Below, piece by piece: positions 1-7,778 of a stretch of 64,000 bases of DNA. Made by a program: the position numbers and the translations under genes. The stretch is taken from the NCBI RefSeq assembly GCF_902168435.1, contig NZ_LR656167.1:1-64000 (forward strand), written 5' to 3'. The notes below the pieces were generated by a model. That model had not been told where the DNA came from. It searched no databases and saw only the letters and a program-made list of their open reading frames with translations. This DNA comes from Bacillus marasmi (GTDB taxonomy: Bacteria > Bacillota > Bacilli > Bacillales > Cytobacillaceae). Numbering within the stretch: the first letter of the stretch is position 1; every line of letters starts with the position of its first letter.

Positions 1-25
1 CTAAATTTATAGTAATATTGATTTG

Positions 26-95
26 GGTCATCATCATAACCTCCGTATTAGTTTTCTTGGTCGAAAACATTGTAACACGGGTCATGATGATGACC
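26..95. repeat. 12-bp perfect inverted repeat with 46-nt loop
   Basis: GGTCATCATCAT at 26-37 is the exact reverse complement of ATGATGATGACC at 84-95. The trinucleotide periodicity of the arms allows several pairing registers. No gene is visible here, and the element lies next to the repeat array at 131-359. Whether it is a terminator of an upstream gene or part of a repeat is unknown; no long T run follows directly. Confidence 0.6.
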
Positions 96-130
96 TTTCC
101 TTTTTACACAATTATATGGACATAATCCTT

Positions 131-359
131 TACGTGCCCAATTTTGTGTTTCAACCTCGAATTCGGTCACGTAGATAAGCTCTACGTGCCCGGATTTGTG
201 TTTATGCCTCGGAATCGGTCACGTAGACAAGCTCTATGTGCCCGGTTTTGTGTTTATGCCTCAGATTCGGTCACGTAGACAAGCTCTATGTGCCCTCTTT
301 TGTGTTTCAACCTCAGATTCGGGCACGTAGACAGTCTTCACGTGCCCGCTTTTGTGTTT
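131..359. repeat. 52-bp tandem hairpin repeat, array 1 (about 4.4 units)
   Basis: Units begin with TACGTGCCC or TATGTGCCC-like sequence at 131, 183, 235, 287 and 339, an exact 52-bp step. Each unit joins a GGTCACGTA arm to the next unit's TACGTGCCC arm through a 9-10 nt loop, so the transcript could form a row of hairpins. The segment between hairpins (TTTTGTGTTT..CCTC) differs from that of the second array at 42821-43467, but the arms and the period are the same. It is not a CRISPR, because the whole unit repeats and there are no unique spacers. Confidence 0.85.
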
Positions 360-372
360 GTCAAAAGGAAAG

Positions 373-451
373 TGTTACCAATGTGGCTTATTGGTAACAA
401 ACTAGGCTCCATCAAAAGAGAAAATGTCACCAATAGGGCCTATTTGTAACA
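373..451. repeat. duplicated hairpin pair
   Basis: The first hairpin (373-399) has perfect 10-bp arms TGTTACCAAT and ATTGGTAACA around a 7-nt loop. A second, mismatched copy at 425-451 keeps the pattern TGTCACCAATA-GGGCC-TATTTGTAACA. The two are similar in both arms and in the loop (GGCCTAT-like), so they look like a duplicated element. They are not followed by a long T tract. Confidence 0.55.
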
Positions 452-508
452 AAAAGATATGTATTTAAGAGCAGATTGTAACTTAGGTCCGCAAACCAAA
501 GCTCTTGA

Positions 509-524
509 TGTGATGTTTATCACT
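509..524 (+). promoter_or_regulatory. candidate Fnr (CRP/FNR family) box upstream of the Mo-reductase operon
   Basis: TGTGA-TGTTTA-TCACT matches the TGTGA-N6-TCACx pattern bound by Bacillus Fnr. It lies about 140 nt before the first gene of the nitrate-type operon, and a CATAAAT -10-like sequence follows at 551-557. The distance from box centre to that -10 is a few bases longer than the ideal class II spacing, so the exact promoter is uncertain. Anaerobic control is the natural expectation for the genes behind it. Confidence 0.55.
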
Positions 525-663
525 TGTGTCGAAAACTTGAACAAAACAATCATAAATAGGGGAATTTTCCACGGACGATGGGGAAGTTCCCCGATGCCTT
601 AAGAGCCATCCAGACGAGTAAAATTATCGATATATTAACGGTCTAATATCACAGGGAGGACTA

Positions 664-1758
664 ATGATGGAGGCAAATTTAACACAATCAACAACAACAC
701 ATACCAACAAAAACACCCTCAACAACGCATTCGCATCTCATTTTGCAAAATCAATGTTCCTATCAATTACCGCTCTAATTATTTTAGTAGCCATTGGAAC
801 AAGAATGTTTACTCATATCGATTTAAACCTATACGGCTATATGGTCGGAACCATCGTCTTCATTGGCGGCTTTTTCTACCGATTCATCGCCTGGGGCGAG
901 AGACCACCGACGAAAATAATCATTAAAAAAGGTCTAAAATTACTTCTACGCGCTTCGACGCCAAAAACGTCAGTTGAGCATTTGGCAACCTACAATTTCA
1001 TTTGGAATCGGGGGATTTACCGATGGACCCAGCACGTGTTAATTGGTTGGGGTTGCGTGCTTTCCTGTTTAGTAACATTCCCGCTCGTATTTGGCTGGAT
1101 GTATTTTACGATGGGCGAGAACGGCTATTACACAATCGTGGCAATGGGCATGGACATTATGACAATTAAAGCGGATGGAATTATCGGCTTTCTTTCCTAC
1201 AACGCTTTAAATATTACAGCGATGATGGTTATCGCAGGTGTGTCAATGGCACTTTTCCGTCGCTTAAAAAATATGCAAGCTCGTGCGGAACAAAATTTCG
1301 TTTATGATTTCTTACCGTTGTATTTACTACTTTTCATCTCAATAACAGGCTTACTTTTAACATTTATGAACGTATTTTTACATGGCTGGGGTCAGCCGTT
1401 CATGTCATTGATACATCAATTTTCAGTCATTATTACGCTGATCTACCTGCCATTTGGGAAGCTAGCCCATATTCCATTTCGACCAATGAGCGTGCTCGCT
1501 CGAAATTATCGTGAGCATTATGCGGAGCAAGAAATGAAAGAATGTAAGGTTTGTGGCGACAAATTCGTATCACAAGAACAATCACAGGACGTTATTCAAG
1601 TGCTAGGTATCAATGAAATCGAGTTTAAGACAAATGAAGGTGCTCATTTAGCCGAGCTATGTTTACCTTGTCGCAGAAAATACCGGATAGCCCAATTTTC
1701 GGGGTTTCCTACTCACCAAGTGAAGGTCAAGGAGGCAAATCAAAATGCAAAGGGATAA
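664..1758 (+). CDS. membrane cytochrome-b/NarI-like anchor protein with C-terminal CxxC pairs
   Basis: This 364-residue protein has about five hydrophobic spans (roughly residues 28-50, 57-77, 123-150, 180-195 and 220-262) and then a cytoplasmic-looking tail. Histidines inside or beside the spans (WTQHVLIG, FLHGWGQ, SLIHQFS, KLAHIPF) could be heme b ligands, as in NarI/DsrM-type quinol-oxidising subunits. The tail carries CKVCGDKF and CLPCRRKY, a possible zinc or redox site. It is the first gene of the operon and overlaps the Mo subunit by 14 bp, so it probably anchors that enzyme to the membrane and the quinone pool. The start has an AGGGAGG site; the adjacent ATG at 667 is equally possible. 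The function is inferred from position and topology. Confidence 0.65.
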   Translation: MMEANLTQSTTTHTNKNTLNNAFASHFAKSMFLSITALIILVAIGTRMFTHIDLNLYGYMVGTIVFIGGFFYRFIAWGERPPTKIIIKKGLKLLLRASTPKTSVEHLATYNFIWNRGIYRWTQHVLIGWGCVLSCLVTFPLVFGWMYFTMGENGYYTIVAMGMDIMTIKADGIIGFLSYNALNITAMMVIAGVSMALFRRLKNMQARAEQNFVYDFLPLYLLLFISITGLLLTFMNVFLHGWGQPFMSLIHQFSVIITLIYLPFGKLAHIPFRPMSVLARNYREHYAEQEMKECKVCGDKFVSQEQSQDVIQVLGINEIEFKTNEGAHLAELCLPCRRKYRIAQFSGFPTHQVKVKEANQNAKG

Positions 1759-3913
1759 GTTTTTCCGTGAAATAGAAAACGTAATTCATCCAGGTGAAAA
1801 ATTAATTAAAACACATTGCAGCTACTGCGGTATGCAATGCGGAATGAATTTACGTGTAAATACTGCTACCAATAAGATTATCGGTGTCGAGCCACGTTAC
1901 GAATGGCCAGTAAATGTTGGAAAGATGTGTCCAAAAGGGGTTACCGCTTATCAACAAACGAATCATCAGGACCGCATCTTAAAACCATTAATTCGTGACA
2001 ATTCTGCACTAAAAGGAACGAAGGACGGCTTCCGTGAAGCAACTTGGGAAGAGGCATACGACCTAATCGCCAATAGATTTCAAGAACTTCAAAGGAACTA
2101 TGGGAAGGATACGCTTAGTGTCTTTAGTGGAGTATCAATGACCAATGAAAAATGCTACCTCACGGGGAAATTTGCTCGTGTAGGTCTACAAACCCGCTAT
2201 ATCGATTACAATGGTCGCTTTTGTATGTCTAGTGCAGCAGGTGGCTTTCTAAGAAGCTTTGGTGTAGACCGCGGTTCAACTCTACCTTGGACTGATTTAC
2301 ATGAAACTGATTGCCTGTTTATCGCAGGAAGTAATACGGCTGAATGTCATCCAACTTCAATGTTCAGAGTTTGGGCCGTTCAGGAACGTGGTGGATACTT
2401 AATTGTTGCTGATCCACGTGAGACTCCAATTGCTAGAAGAGCAGATATTCATCTTGATCTAAAACCGGGGACGGACCTCGCGTTAGCTAATGGAATTCTA
2501 AATCTATTAATCCAAAACGGATATGTTGATGAGGAATTTGTGAAAAATCACACAAATGGTTTTGAGGAAACAAAAGAGCTTGTGAAGCAATTTACACCGG
2601 AACATACAAGTGAGCTAACGGGTGTTGCACCGGAGAAAATTATCAAGGCAGCAGAAATTTACGGAAAGGCTCCAAATGCCATTGTCATGTTTGCACGTGG
2701 TATTGAGCAGCAACATAAGGGAGTCGATAATGTTTCTGGATATACGAATATGGCGCTTGTAACAGGGAAAATTGGACGACCGAAAGCGGGCGTTGCAACC
2801 TTCACAGGTCAAGGGAACGGTCAGGGTGGTCGCGAGCATGGTCAAAAATCAGACCTACTGCCAGGCTATCGCAAAATCACCAATCCTAAGCATGTTGAGG
2901 AAGTGTGCCAAGTTTGGGGCATCACTCCTGAAGAGATGCCACAGCCAGGTGTTTCTGCCTATGAAATGTTCGAGCTAATGGAGCAAAAGACGATTAGAGG
3001 TCTTTACTTATTATGCTCTAACCCAGCTGTGTCTGCACCAAACCTTAATTATGTTCGCAAACAAATGAAAAACCTAGATTTCATGGTTTGCGTTGACTTC
3101 TATCTATCTGAATCTGCCGAATTTGCAGATGTAGTGTTACCGACAACGACTTGGTCCGAAGACGAAGGAACGGTAACTAATCTTGAAGGACGAATTATTA
3201 AAATAAATAAAGCTCAGGAGCCGGTAGGTGAATCGAAGCCAGACTGGCAAATCCAAGTGGAATTAAGTAATCGCCTTGGGCGCGGAAAATTTTTCTCGCA
3301 CCTAAAAAATGCCAAGGATGTAGCGGATGAATTCCGTTTAGCTACAAAAGGTGGCTATGCCGATTATTATGGTGCGACATGGGACAAAATCGACAAGCAA
3401 GATGGTGTATTCTGGCCATGTAAGGATGAAAAGGATGAGGGAACACCTCATATGTTCCTCGATAAAAAATTCTACCATCCAGATGGAAAAGCAAAAATTT
3501 GTGCATTGCCTTATCGTCCGCCAGCTGAAGAGCCAGATGAGGAATTTCCGATTCGCTTAACAACTGGCCGAGTTGTATACCATTATCTATCAGGTAATCA
3601 GACACGCAGAATTCCATTCTTAAAAGATATGTGCCCTGAACCATATGTTGAAGTACATCCGGAATTAGCTGCAAAGTACGGTATTGAACATGAGGAAATC
3701 GTTCGACTCTATACCCGCCGTGGGGAAGCTCACTACAAGGTGAAAATCACTGAAGCCATTCGTAAGGATACTGTTTTCGTGCCATATCATTTCGGTCATG
3801 CGCAATCCATTAACTTATTGACGATTCCAGCACTTGATCCAATGTCAAGAATGCCAGAATTTAAAGCCTGTGCGGCGCAACTTGAAAAAATTGATTTAAA
3901 GAAGGTGCAGTAA
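1745..3913 (+). CDS. molybdopterin (MGD) oxidoreductase catalytic subunit, probable nitrate reductase of Nap/Nas type
   Basis: The 722-residue protein belongs to the DMSO-reductase superfamily. An N-terminal [4Fe-4S] motif is visible as Cys25, Cys28, Cys32 and Cys62, and GRFCMSS supplies Cys160 as the likely molybdenum ligand, in the RxCMxS style of Nap/Nas nitrate reductases. The MGD-binding core and the C-terminal molydopterin-dinucleotide domain (about residues 600-715) follow. No twin-arginine signal is present, so the catalytic site is probably cytoplasmic. Neighbouring ferredoxin, Rieske, NarK and Nre-like genes support nitrate as substrate, but formate or another oxyanion cannot be excluded. 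Cys160 is encoded by an ordinary TGT codon. The start has an AAGGAGG site. Confidence 0.85.
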   Translation: MQRDKFFREIENVIHPGEKLIKTHCSYCGMQCGMNLRVNTATNKIIGVEPRYEWPVNVGKMCPKGVTAYQQTNHQDRILKPLIRDNSALKGTKDGFREATWEEAYDLIANRFQELQRNYGKDTLSVFSGVSMTNEKCYLTGKFARVGLQTRYIDYNGRFCMSSAAGGFLRSFGVDRGSTLPWTDLHETDCLFIAGSNTAECHPTSMFRVWAVQERGGYLIVADPRETPIARRADIHLDLKPGTDLALANGILNLLIQNGYVDEEFVKNHTNGFEETKELVKQFTPEHTSELTGVAPEKIIKAAEIYGKAPNAIVMFARGIEQQHKGVDNVSGYTNMALVTGKIGRPKAGVATFTGQGNGQGGREHGQKSDLLPGYRKITNPKHVEEVCQVWGITPEEMPQPGVSAYEMFELMEQKTIRGLYLLCSNPAVSAPNLNYVRKQMKNLDFMVCVDFYLSESAEFADVVLPTTTWSEDEGTVTNLEGRIIKINKAQEPVGESKPDWQIQVELSNRLGRGKFFSHLKNAKDVADEFRLATKGGYADYYGATWDKIDKQDGVFWPCKDEKDEGTPHMFLDKKFYHPDGKAKICALPYRPPAEEPDEEFPIRLTTGRVVYHYLSGNQTRRIPFLKDMCPEPYVEVHPELAAKYGIEHEEIVRLYTRRGEAHYKVKITEAIRKDTVFVPYHFGHAQSINLLTIPALDPMSRMPEFKACAAQLEKIDLKKVQ

Positions 3914-4477
3914 ATGAAAAAGAGGCTCTATATTGAACTGGATAATTGTATCGGTTGCCGTTCTTGCTTGGCTGCCTGTACGCAATGTGGCGGCCATGAA
4001 CAGAAAAATCGCAACTATGTGTATGATGTCAATCCGCTTGTAAACCGGCAGACAATGCCTCTTATGTGCCTTCACTGTGTCAATCCGGCATGTGCGAGAA
4101 GCTGCCCGGCTCAAGCGATTCAAATTCATGAAACAGGAGCTGTTCTTTCAGCGCTAGTTGAAAAATGCATTGGCTGTCAGAACTGTACGATTGCATGTCC
4201 ATATGGAATTCCAAAATTTGACCACGAAGAGAATTTAATGTACAAGTGCGACTTATGCATCGATCGTAGTAAAGATGGTATCCCACCAATGTGTGCAAGC
4301 GTGTGTCCAACTAATACATTGCAGTGGTTAACGGATGAAGAAATAGAATTCAAACGTCAAGCTTATAATTTGGACAATGGTAAATGGGTAGCAAGCTCAA
4401 TGCCATTTTTGGAAAATGAAACAAATGTCCGTGTCAATCTTCCTGGTATATTACAGGGAATTACCAAACTGTTTTAG
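3914..4477 (+). CDS. 4Fe-4S ferredoxin subunit (DmsB/NrfC-like), four clusters
   Basis: This 187-residue protein carries four cysteine groups: CIGCRSCLAAC near residue 13, CLHCVNPACARSC, CIGCQNCTIAC and CDLCIDRSKDG..CASVC. The arrangement is that of the electron-transfer subunit of DMSO-reductase-type enzymes such as DmsB, NrfC and PhsB. It starts directly after the catalytic-subunit stop codon, consistent with translational coupling and a stoichiometric complex. It should pass electrons from the membrane or Rieske component to the N-terminal cluster of the Mo subunit. It has no signal sequence, so it is placed in the cytoplasm. Confidence 0.88.
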   Translation: MKKRLYIELDNCIGCRSCLAACTQCGGHEQKNRNYVYDVNPLVNRQTMPLMCLHCVNPACARSCPAQAIQIHETGAVLSALVEKCIGCQNCTIACPYGIPKFDHEENLMYKCDLCIDRSKDGIPPMCASVCPTNTLQWLTDEEIEFKRQAYNLDNGKWVASSMPFLENETNVRVNLPGILQGITKLF

Positions 4478-4489
4478 GAGGGATTATCC

Positions 4490-5014
4490 ATGAACGATAA
4501 AAATAATAAAATCCCATTTAATGAAGATAACTATACCCATAATATCAATCGGAACAATGAACGAAAGCTAGACCGTCGAGGTTTTATGAAGAATTTAGTC
4601 GGTGCAGCAGGTGTGTTTGCGGTATCATCTCTACCATGGGGAGCACTCGCTGCCAAGGAGCTAAACGGTCTTTCTGAAAAGGAATATCCCCATCAAAAGA
4701 TCATTGATGTTAGCTCGATTGCCATTGGTGATAGTGTTGATTTTAAATTTCCTGGAGAGCATGATGATGCGATTTTGATTCGTCTTTCAGAGGAAAAATA
4801 TGTTGCTTATCAAAATGCCTGCACTCATTTACGGTGCCCAGTATTTTGGGTAAAGGAAAAAAATGAAATGGTTTGTCCTTGTCACCATGGGAAGTTCGAT
4901 GTCAAGACAGGTGAGCCAACCGCAGGTCCTCCACGTAGGCCTTTACCAGAAATTCAAGTAAAAGTAGAAAATGGTGCGGTGTACGCAGTGAAGGTGAAAA
5001 GATATGAGGCATAA
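4490..5014 (+). CDS. Rieske [2Fe-2S] protein with Tat signal
   Basis: The 174-residue protein begins with a basic region and a twin-arginine motif (DRRGFMK, Arg29-Arg30), followed by a hydrophobic stretch to about residue 54. It is therefore exported folded and probably stays anchored. The Rieske boxes are CTHLRC (Cys111, His113, Cys116) and CPCHH (Cys129, Cys131, His132). The extra cysteine in each box is the disulfide pair typical of high-potential bc1/b6f-type Rieske proteins that oxidise quinol. An exported Rieske next to a signal-less Mo subunit is topologically odd and suggests a quinol-oxidising module. A strong TTAGGAGGG site defines the start. Confidence 0.88.
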   Translation: MNDKNNKIPFNEDNYTHNINRNNERKLDRRGFMKNLVGAAGVFAVSSLPWGALAAKELNGLSEKEYPHQKIIDVSSIAIGDSVDFKFPGEHDDAILIRLSEEKYVAYQNACTHLRCPVFWVKEKNEMVCPCHHGKFDVKTGEPTAGPPRRPLPEIQVKVENGAVYAVKVKRYEA

Positions 5015-5195
5015 TCTAGTTGGAGTAGCGTTATTATGTGCGATTTTATTGCTTAACATTGTATTTACACAATACATGGTCCATCAGTATTTTTATGAAA
5101 AATATTTAAATGCAATCATCTTTGGGGTTGGGAATGTACTATTATTCCCGGTGGCGATTTACGTTTATAAATGGGATCAAAAACGGAAGGCGTGA
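5004..5195 (+). CDS. small two-TM membrane protein of the reductase operon
   Basis: The 63-residue protein overlaps the end of the Rieske gene by 11 bp and has two hydrophobic helices (about residues 5-27 and 36-55), ending in a basic tail WDQKRKA. No cysteines or recognised motifs are present. By size and position it could be a small structural subunit or assembly factor of the membrane part of the enzyme. The family is not recognised, so the role is inferred from context only. Confidence 0.65.
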   Translation: MRHNLVGVALLCAILLLNIVFTQYMVHQYFYEKYLNAIIFGVGNVLLFPVAIYVYKWDQKRKA

Positions 5196-5200
5196 TAGTG

Positions 5201-5515
5201 ATGAATAACGAAACCTATCTCGATTTTTGTTTTATTCGAAAAGCAGATGGTAATTTTGCTGCGGAGATAGATGATATCCTCACTCGGATGTTTGCAGGAA
5301 TTAAATTGCACTGGTACTTAGAACAGAAAACAATTGAGGATGCAGAAATGGTTATTGCGGAAGTGAAAGGAATGAGTGGTTGGCGTTCTGAGGAAGAAAC
5401 TCTACACTTTCTAGAGCAAAACGGCTCTGACCAATTTTGGCATTATTTACAGGGCTATAAAATGTTCATTTATCCAGTAACAATGAGAGGATGTAACAGC
5501 TGTGGGACACATTAA
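5201..5515 (+). CDS. unknown 104-aa protein with C-terminal CxxC
   Basis: I do not recognise this family. The reading frame extends upstream to 5171, but the ATG at 5201 is better spaced behind GGAAGG, giving 104 residues. The protein is acidic, soluble and rich in aromatic residues (HWYLEQ, QFWHYLQGYKMFIYP), and it ends with GCNSCGTH, a possible metal-binding or redox pair. It overlaps the next gene by 14 bp. Its place between the structural genes and the transporter suggests an enzyme-specific maturation factor or accessory subunit (compare NapD/NarJ by position, not by visible sequence). Confidence 0.6.
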   Translation: MNNETYLDFCFIRKADGNFAAEIDDILTRMFAGIKLHWYLEQKTIEDAEMVIAEVKGMSGWRSEEETLHFLEQNGSDQFWHYLQGYKMFIYPVTMRGCNSCGTH

Positions 5516-5774
5516 GGTAGAGGATATACAAACATTTATCTCTGTTCCAGTAGAAATAGCAATAATAGATGAAGCTGAAGGGGAGCAGGCTCCATTTGTA
5601 AGAAAAATAATAAGACAAGTGAAGACGTGTCCAGACCAAACTCATTTACGGATATATTTTGATCATGTTCAATTTTTCGCAGTCCCTTTAATAGCACATG
5701 TGACTCAAACTAATGATGCATGGTCGGCTTACGATAATGATAGTGCTCTTCGATACACGATTAGGAAGGTGTGA
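5502..5774 (+). CDS. unknown 90-aa protein of the reductase operon
   Basis: The protein begins at a GTG overlapping the preceding gene, with GAGAGG upstream. It is soluble and mixed alpha/beta in character, contains one cysteine (VKTCPDQ) and has no recognised motif. Tight overlap with both neighbours argues that it is translated with the reductase genes. A chaperone or accessory role for the Mo enzyme is possible but not shown by sequence. Confidence 0.55.
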   Translation: MGHIKVEDIQTFISVPVEIAIIDEAEGEQAPFVRKIIRQVKTCPDQTHLRIYFDHVQFFAVPLIAHVTQTNDAWSAYDNDSALRYTIRKV

Positions 5775-5779
5775 TAGAA

Positions 5780-7084
5780 ATGGGTAAACGAATTAACACC
5801 TGGACTCCAGAGAACGAGCAATTCTGGAAATCCGAAGGAAAAAAGCACGCGACACGAAATTTGTGGATTTCCGTTCCAGCCCTAATGATGGCGTTTATTG
5901 TATGGCAAATTTGGTCAGTTGTCGCGAGCAGACTTAATGATATTGGATTTTCTTTTACGGACAATCAGCTTTTTACACTTGCAGCCATCCCTGGATTAGT
6001 AGGGGCAACAATGCGCTTTTTTTATACATTCGGCGTTGGTAAATTTGGCGGTCGAAATTGGACTGTATTTTCGACGATTATCCTTTTAATACCGGCTATA
6101 GGAATTGGGATTGCTGTTCAAAATCCAGATACGCCCTATTCTATTATGCTATTGCTAGCGGGGCTTTGTGGTCTTGGTGGAGGAAGCTTTTCTTCTTCTT
6201 CTGCGAATATGAGTTTCTTTTTTCCAAAAAAAGAAAAAGGGACAGCGCTTGGTATTAATGGCGGTTTAGGTAATATGGGAGTTTCAGTTGTACAATTTGT
6301 TACTCCGCTCATCATTACTACTGGTACGTTTGCTTTTTTAGGTGATGCACAGGTACTTCCTAATGGAGATAAAGTATGGCTTCATAATGCGGCGTTCATA
6401 TGGGTTGTGCCAATCATCATTATTAGTTTAGCTGCCTTTTTTGGCATGGATAACTTGCCTGGAACGAAGCAATCTGCAGCTGAGCAATTTGTCATTGTTA
6501 AGCGTAAGCATACATGGATTATGACATTTTTATATGTTGCGACTTTTGGCTCGTTTATTGGATATTCTGCAGCCTTCCCATTATTATTAAAAACTCAGTT
6601 TCCTGAGTATGTCTCCTTAGCATTTTTAGGTGCTTTCCTCGCGGCGGCAGCACGACCTGTCGGGGGCTGGATTTCTGATAAATTGGGTGGTGCCAAAGTA
6701 ACAGGAGCTGTTCTCGTTGTCATGACAATCGGTGCGCTTGGGGTAATTTATTTCCTTAATGAAAAACAGTTCGCTGGCTTTTTAATCTCGATATTATTTT
6801 TATTCCTAGCATCGGGTATTGGATCGGGTTCGACTTTCCAAATGATTCCGGGATTGTTCCCTGCTAAGGAAGCAGCAGCGGTTATCGGGTTCTCAGCTGC
6901 GTTTGCGGCCTACGGTTCCTTTTTTATCCCGAAGCTGTTCGGTTGGTCAATTAATGCGACAGGTTCATATGTAACAGCTTTCTACTTCTTTATTGGTTTT
7001 TATATCATTTCGATTGGCTTGAACTGGTTTTACTACCTGAGGAAGATTAAGGAGCAGGATGAAATTCTTGAGAAGGCATCTTAA
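5780..7084 (+). CDS. narK: NarK-type nitrate/nitrite transporter (MFS)
   Basis: The protein has about 434 residues with 12 membrane spans, characteristic of the nitrate/nitrite porter branch of the major facilitator superfamily. The diagnostic glycine-rich signature is seen twice: GGGSFSSSSANMSFFFPKK followed by GINGGLGNMGVS, and the second-half GIGSGSTFQMIPGLFP. A GTG lies nine bases upstream in frame, but the ATG at 5780 has the correct distance from GGAAGG. It should import nitrate and/or export nitrite for the reductase encoded upstream, which is the best evidence for that enzyme's substrate. Confidence 0.88.
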   Translation: MGKRINTWTPENEQFWKSEGKKHATRNLWISVPALMMAFIVWQIWSVVASRLNDIGFSFTDNQLFTLAAIPGLVGATMRFFYTFGVGKFGGRNWTVFSTIILLIPAIGIGIAVQNPDTPYSIMLLLAGLCGLGGGSFSSSSANMSFFFPKKEKGTALGINGGLGNMGVSVVQFVTPLIITTGTFAFLGDAQVLPNGDKVWLHNAAFIWVVPIIIISLAAFFGMDNLPGTKQSAAEQFVIVKRKHTWIMTFLYVATFGSFIGYSAAFPLLLKTQFPEYVSLAFLGAFLAAAARPVGGWISDKLGGAKVTGAVLVVMTIGALGVIYFLNEKQFAGFLISILFLFLASGIGSGSTFQMIPGLFPAKEAAAVIGFSAAFAAYGSFFIPKLFGWSINATGSYVTAFYFFIGFYIISIGLNWFYYLRKIKEQDEILEKAS

Positions 7085-7112
7085 GGTAATTTGTTAGGAA
7101 GGAGGACATGAA

Positions 7113-7760
7113 ATGAAGCCGAATAGGGTAAGTGCGATATCTTCGTATATTATAAAATCTCAGGAAGAAGAGATGAAAAGAGTTTCCCAGGAGCTTCATG
7201 AGGGAGTTGGTCAAACCTTATATAGTATTTTCACTGGTTTGCAATATATTGAAACCGGGGTAAATGAGGTCCAAACAAAACGATTTATTCGTAATATGGC
7301 CGAGCTCCTTGAGAAAACAATCCAGGAAATTCGCCTGTTTTCGGTTGAGTTATATCCTCCTACCTTAACTAGTTTTGGACTTTTTACTGCAATGAAGCAC
7401 TATGCAAAGCTTTATACTACCACCTTTGGCATTGAAGTTGAGGTGAACCACTCAGGAACAGAGCAGGTAATTCCAGAGGAGCAAAATATTGCTTTATTTA
7501 GAGTATGTCAAGAAGCATTGGCAAATATCGCTAAATATGCTGATACATCAAGAGCAATAATTATGTTTTCTTGGACTAGTGGCCACTTAAACATATCGAT
7601 TACTGATTTTGGCAAGGGCTTCTCAGAAGCAGACATAAATGAAAGCTCATTTGGTTTAGCTGCAATGAAGGAAAGAATGCAATTAATTGGTGGCAATTGT
7701 CATATTACTTCTAAAATCGGAAAGGGAACTACAGTGGAAATTGGGTTGGGCATTAATTAG
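7113..7760 (+). CDS. NarX/NreB-type histidine kinase without sensor domain (first copy)
   Basis: This 215-residue protein consists only of a HisKA_3 phosphoacceptor region and an HATPase_c domain. The acceptor His29 lies in SQELHEGVGQTL; the ATPase N box is VCQEALANIAKYA, followed by DFGKGF and a GLAAMKERM region. The kinase core begins almost at the N terminus, so there is no room for the PAS/Fe-S oxygen sensor found in staphylococcal NreB. Glu follows the acceptor His where Asp is usual. It probably phosphorylates the NarL-type regulator encoded next, with the input coming from a partner protein. Confidence 0.82.
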   Translation: MKPNRVSAISSYIIKSQEEEMKRVSQELHEGVGQTLYSIFTGLQYIETGVNEVQTKRFIRNMAELLEKTIQEIRLFSVELYPPTLTSFGLFTAMKHYAKLYTTTFGIEVEVNHSGTEQVIPEEQNIALFRVCQEALANIAKYADTSRAIIMFSWTSGHLNISITDFGKGFSEADINESSFGLAAMKERMQLIGGNCHITSKIGKGTTVEIGLGIN

Positions 7761-7778
7761 ACGTTGAGGTGGTAGAGA

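Noticed and set aside
3342-3674. 110-residue minus-strand frame inside the Mo subunit gene
   Set aside because: Antisense of a well-supported enzyme gene; no ribosome site or family similarity.
1745-3913. Selenocysteine in the Mo enzyme
   Set aside because: The Mo-ligand codon is TGT (Cys160) and no in-frame TGA exists in this gene.
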